Below, piece after piece: positions 31,006-39,641 of a stretch of DNA of 64,000 nt (position 1 is the stretch's first letter; each line of letters begins with the position of its first letter). Source of the stretch: Myxococcales bacterium UBA1660 (GTDB lineage: Bacteria > Myxococcota_A > Polyangia > Polyangiales > Houyiibacteriaceae); contig DCLA01000102.1 in the NCBI GenBank assembly GCA_002320815.1, forward strand, positions 8,610 to 72,609, read 5' to 3'. The notes beneath the pieces were generated by a model, which saw only the letters and a list, made by a program, of their open reading frames with translations, searched no databases and was not told the origin of the DNA. A program made the position numbers and the translations under genes.

Positions 31006-33393
31006 ATGACCGATCGATGGATGGTGGCCGCGCTGGTGGCGGCCCTGGCGTGGGGCTGCGGCGACGACGACGAGCCGACCGCGACGAGCACCACGGTGCC
31101 GCCGGGCGAGGTGCCGACGGGGGCGCCCGCCGAGGCGCCGCCGCAGCCGATGGCCTGCACCGGCGAGGAGCACACCTGCGTCATGAAGGCGACCGGTGAA
31201 GTGCTCTGCGCCGGCGAGAACCTCGAGGGCGAGCTCGGCGACGGGACCACCCGGGACCGCTGGGCGTGGACCCCGGTCGTGGGCCTGACCGACGCCAAGG
31301 CGATCGAATGTGGCGCGCGCCACACCTGCGCCATCCGGCGCAGCGGCGAGGTGAGCTGCTGGGGAAGGAACCGCAACGGGGAGCTGGGCGCCGGCCACAC
31401 CGACGTGACCATGCAGCCGGTGGGCGTCAGCGGGCTGACCGGGGTCGCCGAGCTCAGCGCAGGGACCAACACCACCTGCGCCCGCCTCGGCGACGGGTCG
31501 GTGAAGTGCTGGGGCGCCGCGGGCAGCGGGCTGCTCGGCCGGGACAGCAGCGACGCGAGCTCGACGCCGCTGGCCATCGCCAACCTGAGCGGCGCGACCG
31601 CCATCGCGGTGGGCCGGGCCCACGCCTGCGCCCAGAAGGGCGACGGCACCGTGTGGTGCTGGGGCGCCAACAACGACAAGCAGCTCGCCCAGGCCAACGA
31701 GGGCGTGCGCCAGTCGCACACGCCGATGCAGGTCCCCGGGCTCACCGGCGTGAGCTCCCTCGCCGCCGGCGGGGACCACACCTGCGCGGTGACCGCCGCG
31801 GGGGTGTCCTGCTGGGGCGACAACGACAACGGCCAGTGCACCGCCGAAGCGGCCACCGACGATCCCATCGCCGCGCCGACGGCCGTGGCCGGGCTGACCG
31901 GCGTTCGCGCCATGGCCCTGGGTAGCAAGCGGAGCTGCGCCCTGATGGCCGACGGAAGCGCCAAGTGCTGGGGCTACAACAACTACACCGCCGGCCTCCT
32001 GGGCATCGGACCCACCGAGGGCGTCCGGGACGCGGACGCGCCCACCGCCGTCGCCGGAGTCACCGGCGGCCAGAGCATCGACACCAGCAACGACCACACC
32101 TGCGTGGTGGACGGCGCGGGCGGGCTCACCTGCTGGGGCGCCGCCGGCGCCGGCCGGATGGGCAACGGCTCCCAGAACAGCCTGCAGGCGGCGACCAAGG
32201 TGGTGGAGAACATCGCCGCCGCCAGCGGCGAGGCCAGCTCTCTGGACAGCTTCCCCGCCGCGGAAGGCGAGCTCACCGTGGAGCCCCACCTGGCCGTGGG
32301 TCAGAACCACGTCTGCGGCGTGAAGACCGACGGGCACGTCTACTGCTTCGGCGAGGGCGGCGAGGGCGTGCTTGGCAACGGGTCGCAGCGGCCCAACGCC
32401 AGCCAGGGCGGCGTCGAGGTCGCCGGCATCTCGGACGCGGTGCAGGTCACCGTGGGTCTCCGGCAGTCGTGTGCCCTTCGCCGCAACGGCGAGGTGGCCT
32501 GCTGGGGCCGGGTCAACCAGGAGCATCGCTCCAGCCATCCCTATCCGATGAGCCTCGGCGAGCCGGTGAAGCAGATCTCGGTCGGCGGATCCGTCGACGC
32601 CATCGTGCTCTGCGGCGTCCACATGGACGGCACCGTGAGCTGTCTGGGCAACAACTGGGGCGGCATGCTCGGCCGGGGCTCCAGGAGCCAGATGGAGCTC
32701 ACCGCGGCCAAGATCGCCGACCTGACCGACGTCGAGGAGGTCCACGTGGCGGTCGACTCGGTGTGCGCGCGCCAGAGCAGCGGCAAGGTCTTCTGCTGGG
32801 GCGCGGGCCGGAAGGGGCAGCTCGGCAACGGCGCGACCGACTCGGCGATGGCGCCGGTCGAGGTCAGCGGTCTCCGGGACGCCGTCGCGCTCGGCGGCGG
32901 CTACTACGACCACTGCGCCGCGCGCCGGGGCGGGTCCTACGTGTGCTGGGGGGACAACGAGGACGGTCAGCTCGCCAACGGGCAGACCGGTCGCGAGGCC
33001 AACAGCGCCACCCCGGTGGCCATCCGCGGCCTCGCCGGGGTGACCACCGCCGGCGGGACCACCGATTCGATGTGCGCCGTGACCCGCTCGGGCCCCCGCT
33101 GCTGGGGTGCCAACGACTTCGGTCAGACCGGCAGCGGCGACGCCGAGACCGACGACGTGACCGCGCCGGTCGAGTGGAAGACCGACGACGAGGCGGTCGC
33201 CGCGCTCGGCGACGTGATCCGCATGGGCTGCGGCTCGAACTACTGCTGCGCGCTCCACTCGGGCGGCGGCGTGAGCTGCGCCGGGTCCACGCCCATCGGC
33301 GGCGGCAGCGGCTTTTTGGGCATGGGGAACCGACGGAGCGCGACCCCCATCGTCGCCCCCGGCGTGACCTTCGCCGTCCCCACCGCCGAGTAG
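31006..33393 (+). CDS. Large RCC1-repeat lipoprotein, probably two propellers
   Basis: ATG 31006 has a strong Shine-Dalgarno (GGGAGG) about ten bases upstream and gives a signal ending Leu-Ala-Trp-Gly-Cys with mature Cys-Gly-Asp-Asp-Asp-Glu. After a Thr/Pro/Ala linker, about 14 RCC1 repeats span residues 45-790, each with Cys-x-x-x-x-x-Gly-x-Val-x-Cys-Trp-Gly. A break near residues 400-420 (a Ser/Ala/Glu-rich linker) separates two sets of roughly seven, consistent with two seven-bladed propellers. The function is unknown. It is flanked by the mch hairpin and a strong terminator, so it is probably transcribed alone. Confidence 0.9.
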   Translation: MTDRWMVAALVAALAWGCGDDDEPTATSTTVPPGEVPTGAPAEAPPQPMACTGEEHTCVMKATGEVLCAGENLEGELGDGTTRDRWAWTPVVGLTDAKAIECGARHTCAIRRSGEVSCWGRNRNGELGAGHTDVTMQPVGVSGLTGVAELSAGTNTTCARLGDGSVKCWGAAGSGLLGRDSSDASSTPLAIANLSGATAIAVGRAHACAQKGDGTVWCWGANNDKQLAQANEGVRQSHTPMQVPGLTGVSSLAAGGDHTCAVTAAGVSCWGDNDNGQCTAEAATDDPIAAPTAVAGLTGVRAMALGSKRSCALMADGSAKCWGYNNYTAGLLGIGPTEGVRDADAPTAVAGVTGGQSIDTSNDHTCVVDGAGGLTCWGAAGAGRMGNGSQNSLQAATKVVENIAAASGEASSLDSFPAAEGELTVEPHLAVGQNHVCGVKTDGHVYCFGEGGEGVLGNGSQRPNASQGGVEVAGISDAVQVTVGLRQSCALRRNGEVACWGRVNQEHRSSHPYPMSLGEPVKQISVGGSVDAIVLCGVHMDGTVSCLGNNWGGMLGRGSRSQMELTAAKIADLTDVEEVHVAVDSVCARQSSGKVFCWGAGRKGQLGNGATDSAMAPVEVSGLRDAVALGGGYYDHCAARRGGSYVCWGDNEDGQLANGQTGREANSATPVAIRGLAGVTTAGGTTDSMCAVTRSGPRCWGANDFGQTGSGDAETDDVTAPVEWKTDDEAVAALGDVIRMGCGSNYCCALHSGGGVSCAGSTPIGGGSGFLGMGNRRSATPIVAPGVTFAVPTAE

Positions 33394-33442
33394 CCCGCTC
33401 CCAAACCCCCGGACCCCGGTCCCCCCGGACCCCCGGTCCACC

Positions 33443-33488
33443 CGAAAGAGCCCACCCCGGTACCCCGGCGCGGGCTCTTTCTTCGGGG
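33443..33488. terminator. Bidirectional terminator between the RCC1 gene and mcd
   Basis: AAAGAGCCC at 33445-33453 pairs with GGGCTCTTT at 33472-33480 around an 18-base GC-rich loop, giving an A-tract on one side and a T-tract on the other. It therefore works in both directions and suits the convergent gene ends at 33393 and 33547. Confidence 0.75.
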
Positions 33489-33539
33489 ACGATCGTCGTC
33501 TTTGTCGTCTTTCGGGGACGATCGTCGTCTTTGTCGTCT
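33482..33539. repeat. Perfect tandem duplication of a 29-bp unit
   Basis: Bases 33482-33510 are repeated exactly at 33511-33539. Each unit contains the 10-bp palindrome GACGATCGTC and a pyrimidine-rich tail with TCGTCTTTGTCGTCT. It lies between the terminator and the end of mcd, so it is in the 3' untranslated part of the ethylmalonyl-CoA operon transcript. Confidence 0.9.
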
Positions 33540-33546
33540 TTTCGGT

Positions 33547-35181
33547 TCAGCCCTCGAGGAGCCGCCGCGCCACCACGTGCGCCTGAATCTCGTTGGCGCC
33601 CTCGAAGATCGAGAGCACCCGCGCGTCCACCAGGAGCCGCGAGGCCAAGTACTCGATGGCGAAGCCGTTGCCGCCGTGGATCTGCACGTTGGCGTCCGCG
33701 CTCTCCCAGGCGGCGCGGGTCGCCAGGAGCTTGGCCATGCCGGCCTCGAGGTCGCAGCGCTTCTCCATGTCCTTCTGCCGGGCGCTGAAGAAGGTGAGCT
33801 GCCGGGCCGCCTGGATGCGCGCGACCATGCGGCCGATCTTCCGGGCCACCCGCGGGAACTCGAAGATGGGCCGGCCGAACTGCACCCGCTCCATCGCGTA
33901 GAGCAGGGCGTCGTCGAGGGCGGCCTGGGCCACGCCGACGCCGCGCGCGGCGGTCTGGATGCGGGCGCTCTCGAAGGTGCGCATGAGCTGCTTGAAGCCC
34001 GCGCCCTCCTCGCCGCCGAGGAGCGCGTCCGCGGGCACGGCGAAGTCGTCGAAGCTGAGCTCGTACTCCTTCATGCCCCGGTAACCGAGGACCTCGATCT
34101 CGGTGCCCTCGAGCCCCTGGTCGACGAACTCCGGCTCGCCGGGCGCAGGATCCAGGCGGGTCTTGGGCGCCAGGAACATCGAGAGCCCCTTGTAGCCGGG
34201 CTCGTCGGCGTCGGTCCGCGCCAGCAGGGTCATCAGGTCGGCCCGCACGGCGTGGGTGATCCACGTCTTCTGACCGTGGACCCGGTAGCTCCCGTCGTCC
34301 TGGCGGGTCGCCCGGGTCCCGAGATGCGCCAGGTCGCTGCCCGTGTTGGGCTCGGTGAAGACCGCGGTGGGCAGCACCTCGCCGGCGGCGATCTTGGGCA
34401 GCCAGTGCTTCTTCTGCTCGTCGGTGCCGCCGCCCAGGATCAGCTCGGCGGCGATCTCCGCGCGGGTCCCCAGGCTGCCCACGCCGATGTAGCCCCGGCT
34501 GAGCTCCTCGGTGGCCACGCACATGGCGACCTTGCTCATGCCCAGGCCGTCGTACTCCTCGGGGATGGTGAGCCCGAAGACGCCCAGCTCGCTCATCTGG
34601 TCCACGATGGCCATGGGGATGAGCACGTCCTGCTGGTGGATCTCCTGGGCCTTGGGGATGACCTGCGAGTCCACGAAGCGCCGGAACTGGGCGCGGATCT
34701 CCATGAGGAGCTCGCCGTCGGCGTCGCGCTCGAGACCCAACGAGCCGGGGTCGCCGTCCCGGGCGGTCTTGGCGATGCCCACATACGCCTCGGGGCTCGA
34801 GTGCTCCTCGGCCCAGGACTGCAGCTCGTCCTTCAGGATCGTCTCGCGGAGGTCGCCCTCGCTCAGGCCGAGGGCCTGGAGCGAGACCGTCTCGCAAGCG
34901 CCGAGGTCGATGCCGCCGCGCAGGCTCCGGGCCAGCTCCCCCACGTAGGCGCCGGCGATGGCCCGCTCGGTGGGGCCGCAGGCGCCGGCCCACTCGGCCA
35001 GCTGCCGCGCGGCGTGGGTCTCGGTGGCCAGATAGGCCAGCCCGTGCGCGGCGAGCTGCTCCTGGTTGAGCTTCTTGCCGTCGACCCGTCCGTTCTCACC
35101 GACGAAGCGTTCCCGGCCCTTGGCGAGGGCCCGTTCGTAGAGCGCCTCCAGCGCTCCGACCAGTTCTTCCAAGCTGCTCAC
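33547..35181 (-). CDS. mcd: Methylsuccinyl-CoA dehydrogenase
   Basis: A flavin-dependent acyl-CoA dehydrogenase of 544 residues, far longer than ordinary members (~380) because of an N-terminal domain of about 155 residues, as in methylsuccinyl-CoA dehydrogenase. That enzyme oxidises (2S)-methylsuccinyl-CoA to mesaconyl-C1-CoA. The core shows Phe-Thr-Glu-Pro-Asn-Thr-Gly-Ser-Asp, Trp-Ile-Thr-His-Ala, Gln-Phe-Gly-Arg-Pro-Ile and Gln-Ile-His-Gly-Gly-Asn-Gly-Phe. The candidate catalytic Glu is in Phe-Glu-Gly-Ala-Asn-Glu. The GTG start is 5 bp behind the ccr stop. Last gene of the ecm-meaB-ccr-mcd operon. Confidence 0.9.
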   Translation of the reverse strand: MSSLEELVGALEALYERALAKGRERFVGENGRVDGKKLNQEQLAAHGLAYLATETHAARQLAEWAGACGPTERAIAGAYVGELARSLRGGIDLGACETVSLQALGLSEGDLRETILKDELQSWAEEHSSPEAYVGIAKTARDGDPGSLGLERDADGELLMEIRAQFRRFVDSQVIPKAQEIHQQDVLIPMAIVDQMSELGVFGLTIPEEYDGLGMSKVAMCVATEELSRGYIGVGSLGTRAEIAAELILGGGTDEQKKHWLPKIAAGEVLPTAVFTEPNTGSDLAHLGTRATRQDDGSYRVHGQKTWITHAVRADLMTLLARTDADEPGYKGLSMFLAPKTRLDPAPGEPEFVDQGLEGTEIEVLGYRGMKEYELSFDDFAVPADALLGGEEGAGFKQLMRTFESARIQTAARGVGVAQAALDDALLYAMERVQFGRPIFEFPRVARKIGRMVARIQAARQLTFFSARQKDMEKRCDLEAGMAKLLATRAAWESADANVQIHGGNGFAIEYLASRLLVDARVLSIFEGANEIQAHVVARRLLEG

Positions 35182-35186
35182 GTCTC

Positions 35187-36431
35187 TCAGCCCGCTTCCT
35201 TCATGACCGCGAGGGTCTCGTCGTACGTCTTGAGCCCTGGGCGCGGAGCGCCGACGAGGCAAGCGATCGTCCCGTAGACCTCGTTGCGATACATCTTCTG
35301 ATGGGCCTCGGCGAGGTCCTTCCACTCGAAGGTCTCGGTGAGCACGGGCTTCACCTGGCCCTGCATGATCAGCTTGTTGGCGCGCCCGGCGGAGTCGGCG
35401 TCCGCGAAGTGCGAGCCGATGATCCGCTTCTGGCTCATCCAGAGGTGGCGCACGTCGAAGGTCAGGTCGTAGCCGGTGGTCGCGCCGCAGATGACGATCC
35501 GCCCGAACTTCGAGGCCAGCCAGACGCTGGCCGGAAAAGTCGCCCGGCCCGGGTGCTCGAAGACGACCTCGACGCTCTTCTTCTCGCCGAGGACCTCCCA
35601 GATCTTCTTGCCGAAGGCCTTCATCGCGCCGAAGCGCTTCTTCTTGCGCTCCTCGTCCTCGTCGGGTCGGAACTGGAGGTCGGGGAAGTCCTTGCGGTTG
35701 ATGACGCCGTGGGCGCCGAGGGCCATGGCGTGCTCGGCCTTGTCGTCGCTGGAGACGACGGCGATGGCGCGGCAGCCGGCCGCCTTGCAGAGCTGAATGG
35801 CGAAGCTGCCGAGCCCGCCGGCGCCGCCCCAGACGAGCACGTCCTCGCCGGGCTGGATCTCGGCGCGGTCGATGAGCATGCGGTGGGCGGTGAAGTAGAC
35901 CAGGCCGTAGCTGGCGGCCTCTTCCCAGGTCAGGTCGGGGCTCTTGGGCAGGAGCTGCTGGCCCTGGGCCCGGGTGAACTGCGCGAAGGATCCGTCGGGG
36001 GTCTCGTAGCCCCAGATGGTCTGCAGGTCGCTGGTCCCCGGTTCCACCAGGTGGTTGCAGTGGATGACCACCTCGTCGCCCACTTTCCACTTCCGCACCG
36101 CGCTGCCGACCTTCCACACCACGCCGGAGGCGTCGGAGCCGGCGATGTGGAAGTCCAGGCCGTGGCTCTTCAGGATGTTCACCGGCTCGCCGAGGCCGGC
36201 CCAGATGGCGTTGTAGTTGATGCCCGCGGCCATCACCTGCACCAGGACCTCGTCGGGCCCGATGTCCCACACCGGCATCTCCTCCTGGGCGAAGGACTTC
36301 ACCGGCTCGCCGAAGCGCTCGGGGCGGATCACCCAGGCGTGCATCTTCTCCGGCACGACCCCGAGCGGGGGTACCTGGCCGAGGGGAACGATCGTCGGGG
36401 CGTCGGTGGGCGCGGTCTGCACGTCGGTCAT
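35187..36431 (-). CDS. ccr: Crotonyl-CoA carboxylase/reductase
   Basis: This medium-chain dehydrogenase/reductase enzyme makes ethylmalonyl-CoA from crotonyl-CoA, CO2 and NADPH. It has the typical Gly-Ile-Asn-Tyr-Asn-Ala-Ile-Trp-Ala segment (conserved active-site Asn), Asp-Ala-Ser-Gly-Val-Val, a cofactor loop Gly-Gly-Ala-Gly-Gly-Leu-Gly, and Gly-Ser-His-Phe-Ala near residue 345 with the conserved His. At 414 residues it is at the short end of the 425-450 usual for Ccr, but no motif is missing. The ATG overlaps the meaB stop (ATGA). A related use is to make ethylmalonyl-CoA for polyketides, but the operon argues for the assimilatory pathway. Confidence 0.93.
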   Translation of the reverse strand: MTDVQTAPTDAPTIVPLGQVPPLGVVPEKMHAWVIRPERFGEPVKSFAQEEMPVWDIGPDEVLVQVMAAGINYNAIWAGLGEPVNILKSHGLDFHIAGSDASGVVWKVGSAVRKWKVGDEVVIHCNHLVEPGTSDLQTIWGYETPDGSFAQFTRAQGQQLLPKSPDLTWEEAASYGLVYFTAHRMLIDRAEIQPGEDVLVWGGAGGLGSFAIQLCKAAGCRAIAVVSSDDKAEHAMALGAHGVINRKDFPDLQFRPDEDEERKKKRFGAMKAFGKKIWEVLGEKKSVEVVFEHPGRATFPASVWLASKFGRIVICGATTGYDLTFDVRHLWMSQKRIIGSHFADADSAGRANKLIMQGQVKPVLTETFEWKDLAEAHQKMYRNEVYGTIACLVGAPRPGLKTYDETLAVMKEAG

Positions 36432-37468
36432 CGGGTCTTCTCCTGGGGAGTCTCGCGGTCTTCGTTCGAGCTCGAGCCCGGTCGGGGCTCGCGCAGCCGC
36501 GCGAGGTAGGCCTCGCTGAGCTGCGCACAGATGGTGGGGGGCGCTTCGCTCCGAAGGCGAGCGCTGGCGGTGGTCTCGATGGCGGTGCGGCCGCCGAGGG
36601 TGTCCACCCCGTGCTGGCCGTGGAGGCCGCGGAAGAGCCGCAGCGTCCAGGCGACCTCACCGGCGCGGCGCCGGTCGGGGAGGGCGGCGGCCACGCTCTC
36701 GCGGTGGCTCGCGAGCCCGTCGACCAGGGCGTCCAGCCCGCGGCCTTCGGTGGCGCTGGTGGCCACGATGGGCAGCGCCGCGCCCAGACCGGCGGCCTGG
36801 GTGGTGGCCAGGGCCGCCCGTAGATCGCTGGTGGCGCGCTCGGCGAGGACGCCGGTGTCGGCCTTGTTCACCGCGAGCAGGTCGGGGATCTCCATGATCC
36901 CCGCCTTGAGGAACTGGAGCACGTCGCCGGAGCCCGGCTGGACCACCAGGAGCACGGTGTCCGCGACATGGCGGACGTCGGTCTCGGTCTGCCCGACCCC
37001 GGTGGTCTCCACCAACACCACGTCGTAGGCCGCGCCGAGCACGTGGGTCGCCGCGGGGGCGGCCCAGCTCAGGCCGCCCGCTTCGCCGCCGGTGGCCAGC
37101 GAGCGGACGAAGACGCCGTCGTCTTCGGGATCGAAGCCCATCCGCGCCCGGTCACCGAGGAGGCTCCCGCCGCTGCGGACGCTGGAGGGATCCACGGCGA
37201 CCACGCCGACCCGCCGACCCCGGCTCCGCAGGGTCCGGGCGAGCGCGGCGGCGAGGGTCGACTTGCCCACGCCCGGAGGTCCGGTGAGCCCCACGCGGTG
37301 CGCGCCGGCCATGGCGGCCTCGCGCAGCTCCCCGAGGAGCGCGCCGATGGTCTCCCGGGCCGCCGGCCGGCGGTCCTCCACCAGGTTCAGCGCCCGAGCC
37401 ACGGCGGCCTTGCGGCCCGCTCGGACCCCCTCGGCGAGATCGGCTACGGCGTTCGCCGCTGGGCTCAC
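36428..37468 (-). CDS. meaB: MeaB-type GTPase chaperone of the B12 mutase
   Basis: A G3E-family P-loop GTPase (346 residues) with Walker A Gly-Pro-Pro-Gly-Val-Gly-Lys-Ser-Thr, then Val-Ala-Val-Asp-Pro-Ser-Ser, Val-Glu-Thr-Thr-Gly-Val-Gly-Gln-Thr-Glu and the G4-like Asn-Lys-Ala-Asp. MeaB proteins gate cobalamin loading and protect adenosylcobalamin-dependent acyl-CoA mutases. The GTG start overlaps the mutase stop (GTGA, 37465-37468), so the chaperone is made next to its client. In this operon the client is ethylmalonyl-CoA mutase, though it could also serve methylmalonyl-CoA mutase. Confidence 0.93.
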   Translation of the reverse strand: MSPAANAVADLAEGVRAGRKAAVARALNLVEDRRPAARETIGALLGELREAAMAGAHRVGLTGPPGVGKSTLAAALARTLRSRGRRVGVVAVDPSSVRSGGSLLGDRARMGFDPEDDGVFVRSLATGGEAGGLSWAAPAATHVLGAAYDVVLVETTGVGQTETDVRHVADTVLLVVQPGSGDVLQFLKAGIMEIPDLLAVNKADTGVLAERATSDLRAALATTQAAGLGAALPIVATSATEGRGLDALVDGLASHRESVAAALPDRRRAGEVAWTLRLFRGLHGQHGVDTLGGRTAIETTASARLRSEAPPTICAQLSEAYLARLREPRPGSSSNEDRETPQEKTR

Positions 37469-39432
37469 CCGGCGCGCTCCGCGACCAGGTCCACCAGCTC
37501 GCCCATCAGGGTGTCGAGGGCGAAGTCCTTGGGCGTGTAGACCCGGGCCACGCCCGCGGCGCGCAGCCGCTCGGCGTCCGCGTCGGGGATGATGCCGCCG
37601 ACCACCACCGGGACGTCCTTCAGCCCCGCCTCGTCCATGCGCCGGACGACCTCGGGGACCAGCTCCAGGTGCGAGCCGCTGAGCACGCTCAGGCCCACCA
37701 GGTGGACGCCCTCTTCCAGCGCCGACGCCACGATCTGCGCCGGGGTCAGGCGGATGCCCTCGTAGACCACGTCGAAGCCCACGTCCCGGGCCTTGAGCGC
37801 GATCTGCTCGGCGCCGTTGCTGTGGCCGTCGAGGCCGGGCTTGCCCACCAGCATCTTGGGGCGGCGGCCGATGGTCTCGGCCACCGACTCCAGCCGGCGC
37901 CGGACCTCGTCGATCTTCTCGCCTGCCGAGCGGGCCACCTGGGCGCCGCCGACGCCGGTGGGGGCGCGGTACTCCCCGAAGACCTCGCGCAGGGTGCCGG
38001 CCCACTCGCCGGTGGTCACCCCGGCCTTGGCGCAGGCGATGGACGCGGCCATCAGGTTGGCCTCGGTGCCCGCTGCCTCCTTCAGCGCCGCCAGCGCGCT
38101 CTCCACGGCCCCGGCGTCGCGCTCGGCGCGCCACCTCTCGAGCGCGGCGACCTGCGCCTTCTCCACCTCGGGGTCCACGCGCATGATGGCTTCGTCGAGG
38201 TCGGCCACGAGCGGGGAGGGGACCGCTTCGGTGTAGCGGTTCACGCCCACCACGGTCTGCGCGCCGGCTTCGATGCGGCCCAGGCGCGCGGCGTTGGACT
38301 CGACCAGCGCCTGCTTCACGTAGCCGCTCTCCACGGCGGCCACGGCGCCGCCCTTCTCGAGCACGCGCTCCACCTCGGCCCAGGCGTCGTCCATGAGGCG
38401 CTGGGTCTTGGCCTCGACGACCTCGCTGCCGGTGAAGAGGTCCGCGTTCTCCAGGAGGTCGGTCTCGAACGCCAGGATCTGCTGCGCGCGCAGGGACCAC
38501 TGCTGGTCCCAGGGCCGCGGGAGCCCGAGGGCCTCGTTCCACGCCGGGAGCTGGATGGCCCGCGCCCGCGCGTCCTTGCTCAGCGTGACCGCGAGCATCT
38601 CCAGCACGATGCGGATGATGTTGTTCTCCGGCTGCTGCTCGGTGAGCCCCAGCGAGTTCACCTGCACGCCGTAGCGGAAGCGGCGCAGCTTGGGATCCTC
38701 CACGCCGTAGCGCTCGGTGCAGACCTTGTCCCAGAGGAGCGCGAACGCGCGCAGCTTGCACATCTCCTCGACGAAGCGGATGCCCGCGTTGACGAAGAAG
38801 GAGATGCGGCCGACCACCTCGGCGAAGCGCTCGGCGGGGACGTCGCCCCGGGCCTGGGCCGCGTCGAGGACGCCGATGGCCGTGACCAGCGCGTAGGCCA
38901 GCTCCTGCACCGGCGTGGCCCCCGCCTCCTGCAGGTGGTAGCTGCAGACGTTGGTGGGGTTCCACTTGGGCACCTTCTCGGTGGTGAAGGCGATGACGTC
39001 GGTGATCAGCCGGATCGAAGGGCCGGGCGGGAAGACGTAGGTCCCGCGGCTCAGGTACTCCTTGACGATGTCGTTCTGGACCGTGCCGCGCAGGAGCGAG
39101 ATGTCGTCGCCGCGCTCCTCGGCCAGCGCGACATAGAGGGCCAGCAGCCACATCGCCGTCGCGTTGATGGTCATCGAGGTGTTCATCTCGGTGAGCGGGA
39201 GCCCCTCCATGAGGCTCCGCATGTCCCCGAGATGCGAGACGGGGACGCCCACCTTGCCGACCTCGCCGCGGCTGAGCGGGTGGTCCGCGTCGTAGCCGGT
39301 CTGGGTGGGGAGATCGAAGGCGACGCTGAGGCCGGTCTGGCCGCGGCTCAGGTTCGAACGGTAGAGCGCGTTGGACGCCGCCGCGGTGCTGTGCCCCGCA
39401 TAGGTCCGCATGATCCACGGTCGATCCGCCAT
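37465..39432 (-). CDS. ecm: Ethylmalonyl-CoA mutase, B12-dependent
   Basis: A 655-residue single-chain acyl-CoA mutase: an N-terminal substrate barrel (Phe-Asp-Leu-Pro-Thr-Gln-Thr-Gly-Tyr, Met-Thr-Ile-Asn) and a C-terminal cobalamin domain with Asp-Gly-His-Ser-Asn-Gly (about residues 535-541), Ser-Val-Leu-Ser-Gly-Ser-His and Val-Val-Val-Gly-Gly. The Ser-Asn-Gly-Ala-Glu-Gln-Ile-Ala variant of the B12 loop is the signature of ethylmalonyl-CoA mutases; methylmalonyl-CoA mutases usually have Asp-Arg-Gly-Ala. It forms methylsuccinyl-CoA, the substrate of the last gene in the operon. A GGAGG-rich leader precedes the ATG. First gene of the operon. Confidence 0.92.
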   Translation of the reverse strand: MADRPWIMRTYAGHSTAAASNALYRSNLSRGQTGLSVAFDLPTQTGYDADHPLSRGEVGKVGVPVSHLGDMRSLMEGLPLTEMNTSMTINATAMWLLALYVALAEERGDDISLLRGTVQNDIVKEYLSRGTYVFPPGPSIRLITDVIAFTTEKVPKWNPTNVCSYHLQEAGATPVQELAYALVTAIGVLDAAQARGDVPAERFAEVVGRISFFVNAGIRFVEEMCKLRAFALLWDKVCTERYGVEDPKLRRFRYGVQVNSLGLTEQQPENNIIRIVLEMLAVTLSKDARARAIQLPAWNEALGLPRPWDQQWSLRAQQILAFETDLLENADLFTGSEVVEAKTQRLMDDAWAEVERVLEKGGAVAAVESGYVKQALVESNAARLGRIEAGAQTVVGVNRYTEAVPSPLVADLDEAIMRVDPEVEKAQVAALERWRAERDAGAVESALAALKEAAGTEANLMAASIACAKAGVTTGEWAGTLREVFGEYRAPTGVGGAQVARSAGEKIDEVRRRLESVAETIGRRPKMLVGKPGLDGHSNGAEQIALKARDVGFDVVYEGIRLTPAQIVASALEEGVHLVGLSVLSGSHLELVPEVVRRMDEAGLKDVPVVVGGIIPDADAERLRAAGVARVYTPKDFALDTLMGELVDLVAERAG

Positions 39433-39461
39433 CTCCCTCGCTCCTCCCGCTCCCTCGGGAG

Positions 39462-39475
39462 CTTTACTGCTTTAC
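39462..39475 (-). promoter_or_regulatory. Candidate operator at the ecm start
   Basis: CTTTACTGCTTTAC, a direct repeat of CTTTAC at 8-bp spacing, lies 30 bp upstream of the ecm ATG. Its near copy on the opposite strand is at 39625-39638, just before the divergent regulator gene. A site for the ScfR-type regulator encoded at 39642 is the natural guess. TTGACC on the minus strand (39519-39524) is a possible -35 for ecm, but the -10 is poor. Confidence 0.6.
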
Positions 39476-39586
39476 GACGTAGCGCCGATGACGCAATGCG
39501 TAACAGAATGGATTCTCGGGTCAAGTCCCTTTGGCGCAAGGGCAGACCGGCAATTTACAAGAGTCGGTCATTTTTACGGCGGGGGC

Positions 39587-39615
39587 TTGTTTCACAGTCT
39601 CGGGCCCCGTATAGG
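39587..39615 (+). promoter_or_regulatory. Sigma-70-like promoter for the ScfR-type regulator gene
   Basis: TTGTTT (39587-39592) and TATAGG (39610-39615) are separated by exactly 17 bp and lie in an AT-rich intergenic stretch. Transcription would start near 39621, so the operator-like motif at 39625-39638 would sit just inside the transcript, as expected for autorepression. Confidence 0.55.
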
Positions 39616-39624
39616 GATGAGCCT

Positions 39625-39638
39625 GTAAACGAGTAAAG
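39625..39638 (+). promoter_or_regulatory. Candidate autoregulatory operator before the ScfR-type gene
   Basis: GTAAACGAGTAAAG ends three bases before the ATG at 39642. Its reverse complement, CTTTACTCGTTTAC, matches the ecm-side motif at 12 of 14 positions, differing only in the central GC/CG. The element would overlap the ribosome-binding region, so binding could block both transcription and translation start. Confidence 0.6.
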
Positions 39639-39641
39639 ACG

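Noticed and set aside
30922..33441. Minus-strand frame of 839 codons opposite the large RCC1 gene
   Set aside because: Antisense image of the repeated RCC1 blades; no independent signals.
33547..35181. Ordinary beta-oxidation acyl-CoA dehydrogenase
   Set aside because: It is about 160 residues longer at the N-terminus and lies in an operon with ecm and ccr, which fits methylsuccinyl-CoA dehydrogenase.
37465..39432. Methylmalonyl-CoA mutase
   Set aside because: The B12 loop reads Ser-Asn-Gly-Ala-Glu-Gln, typical of ethylmalonyl-CoA mutase, and the operon contains ccr and mcd; a single-chain methylmalonyl-CoA mutase would normally have Asp-Arg-Gly.
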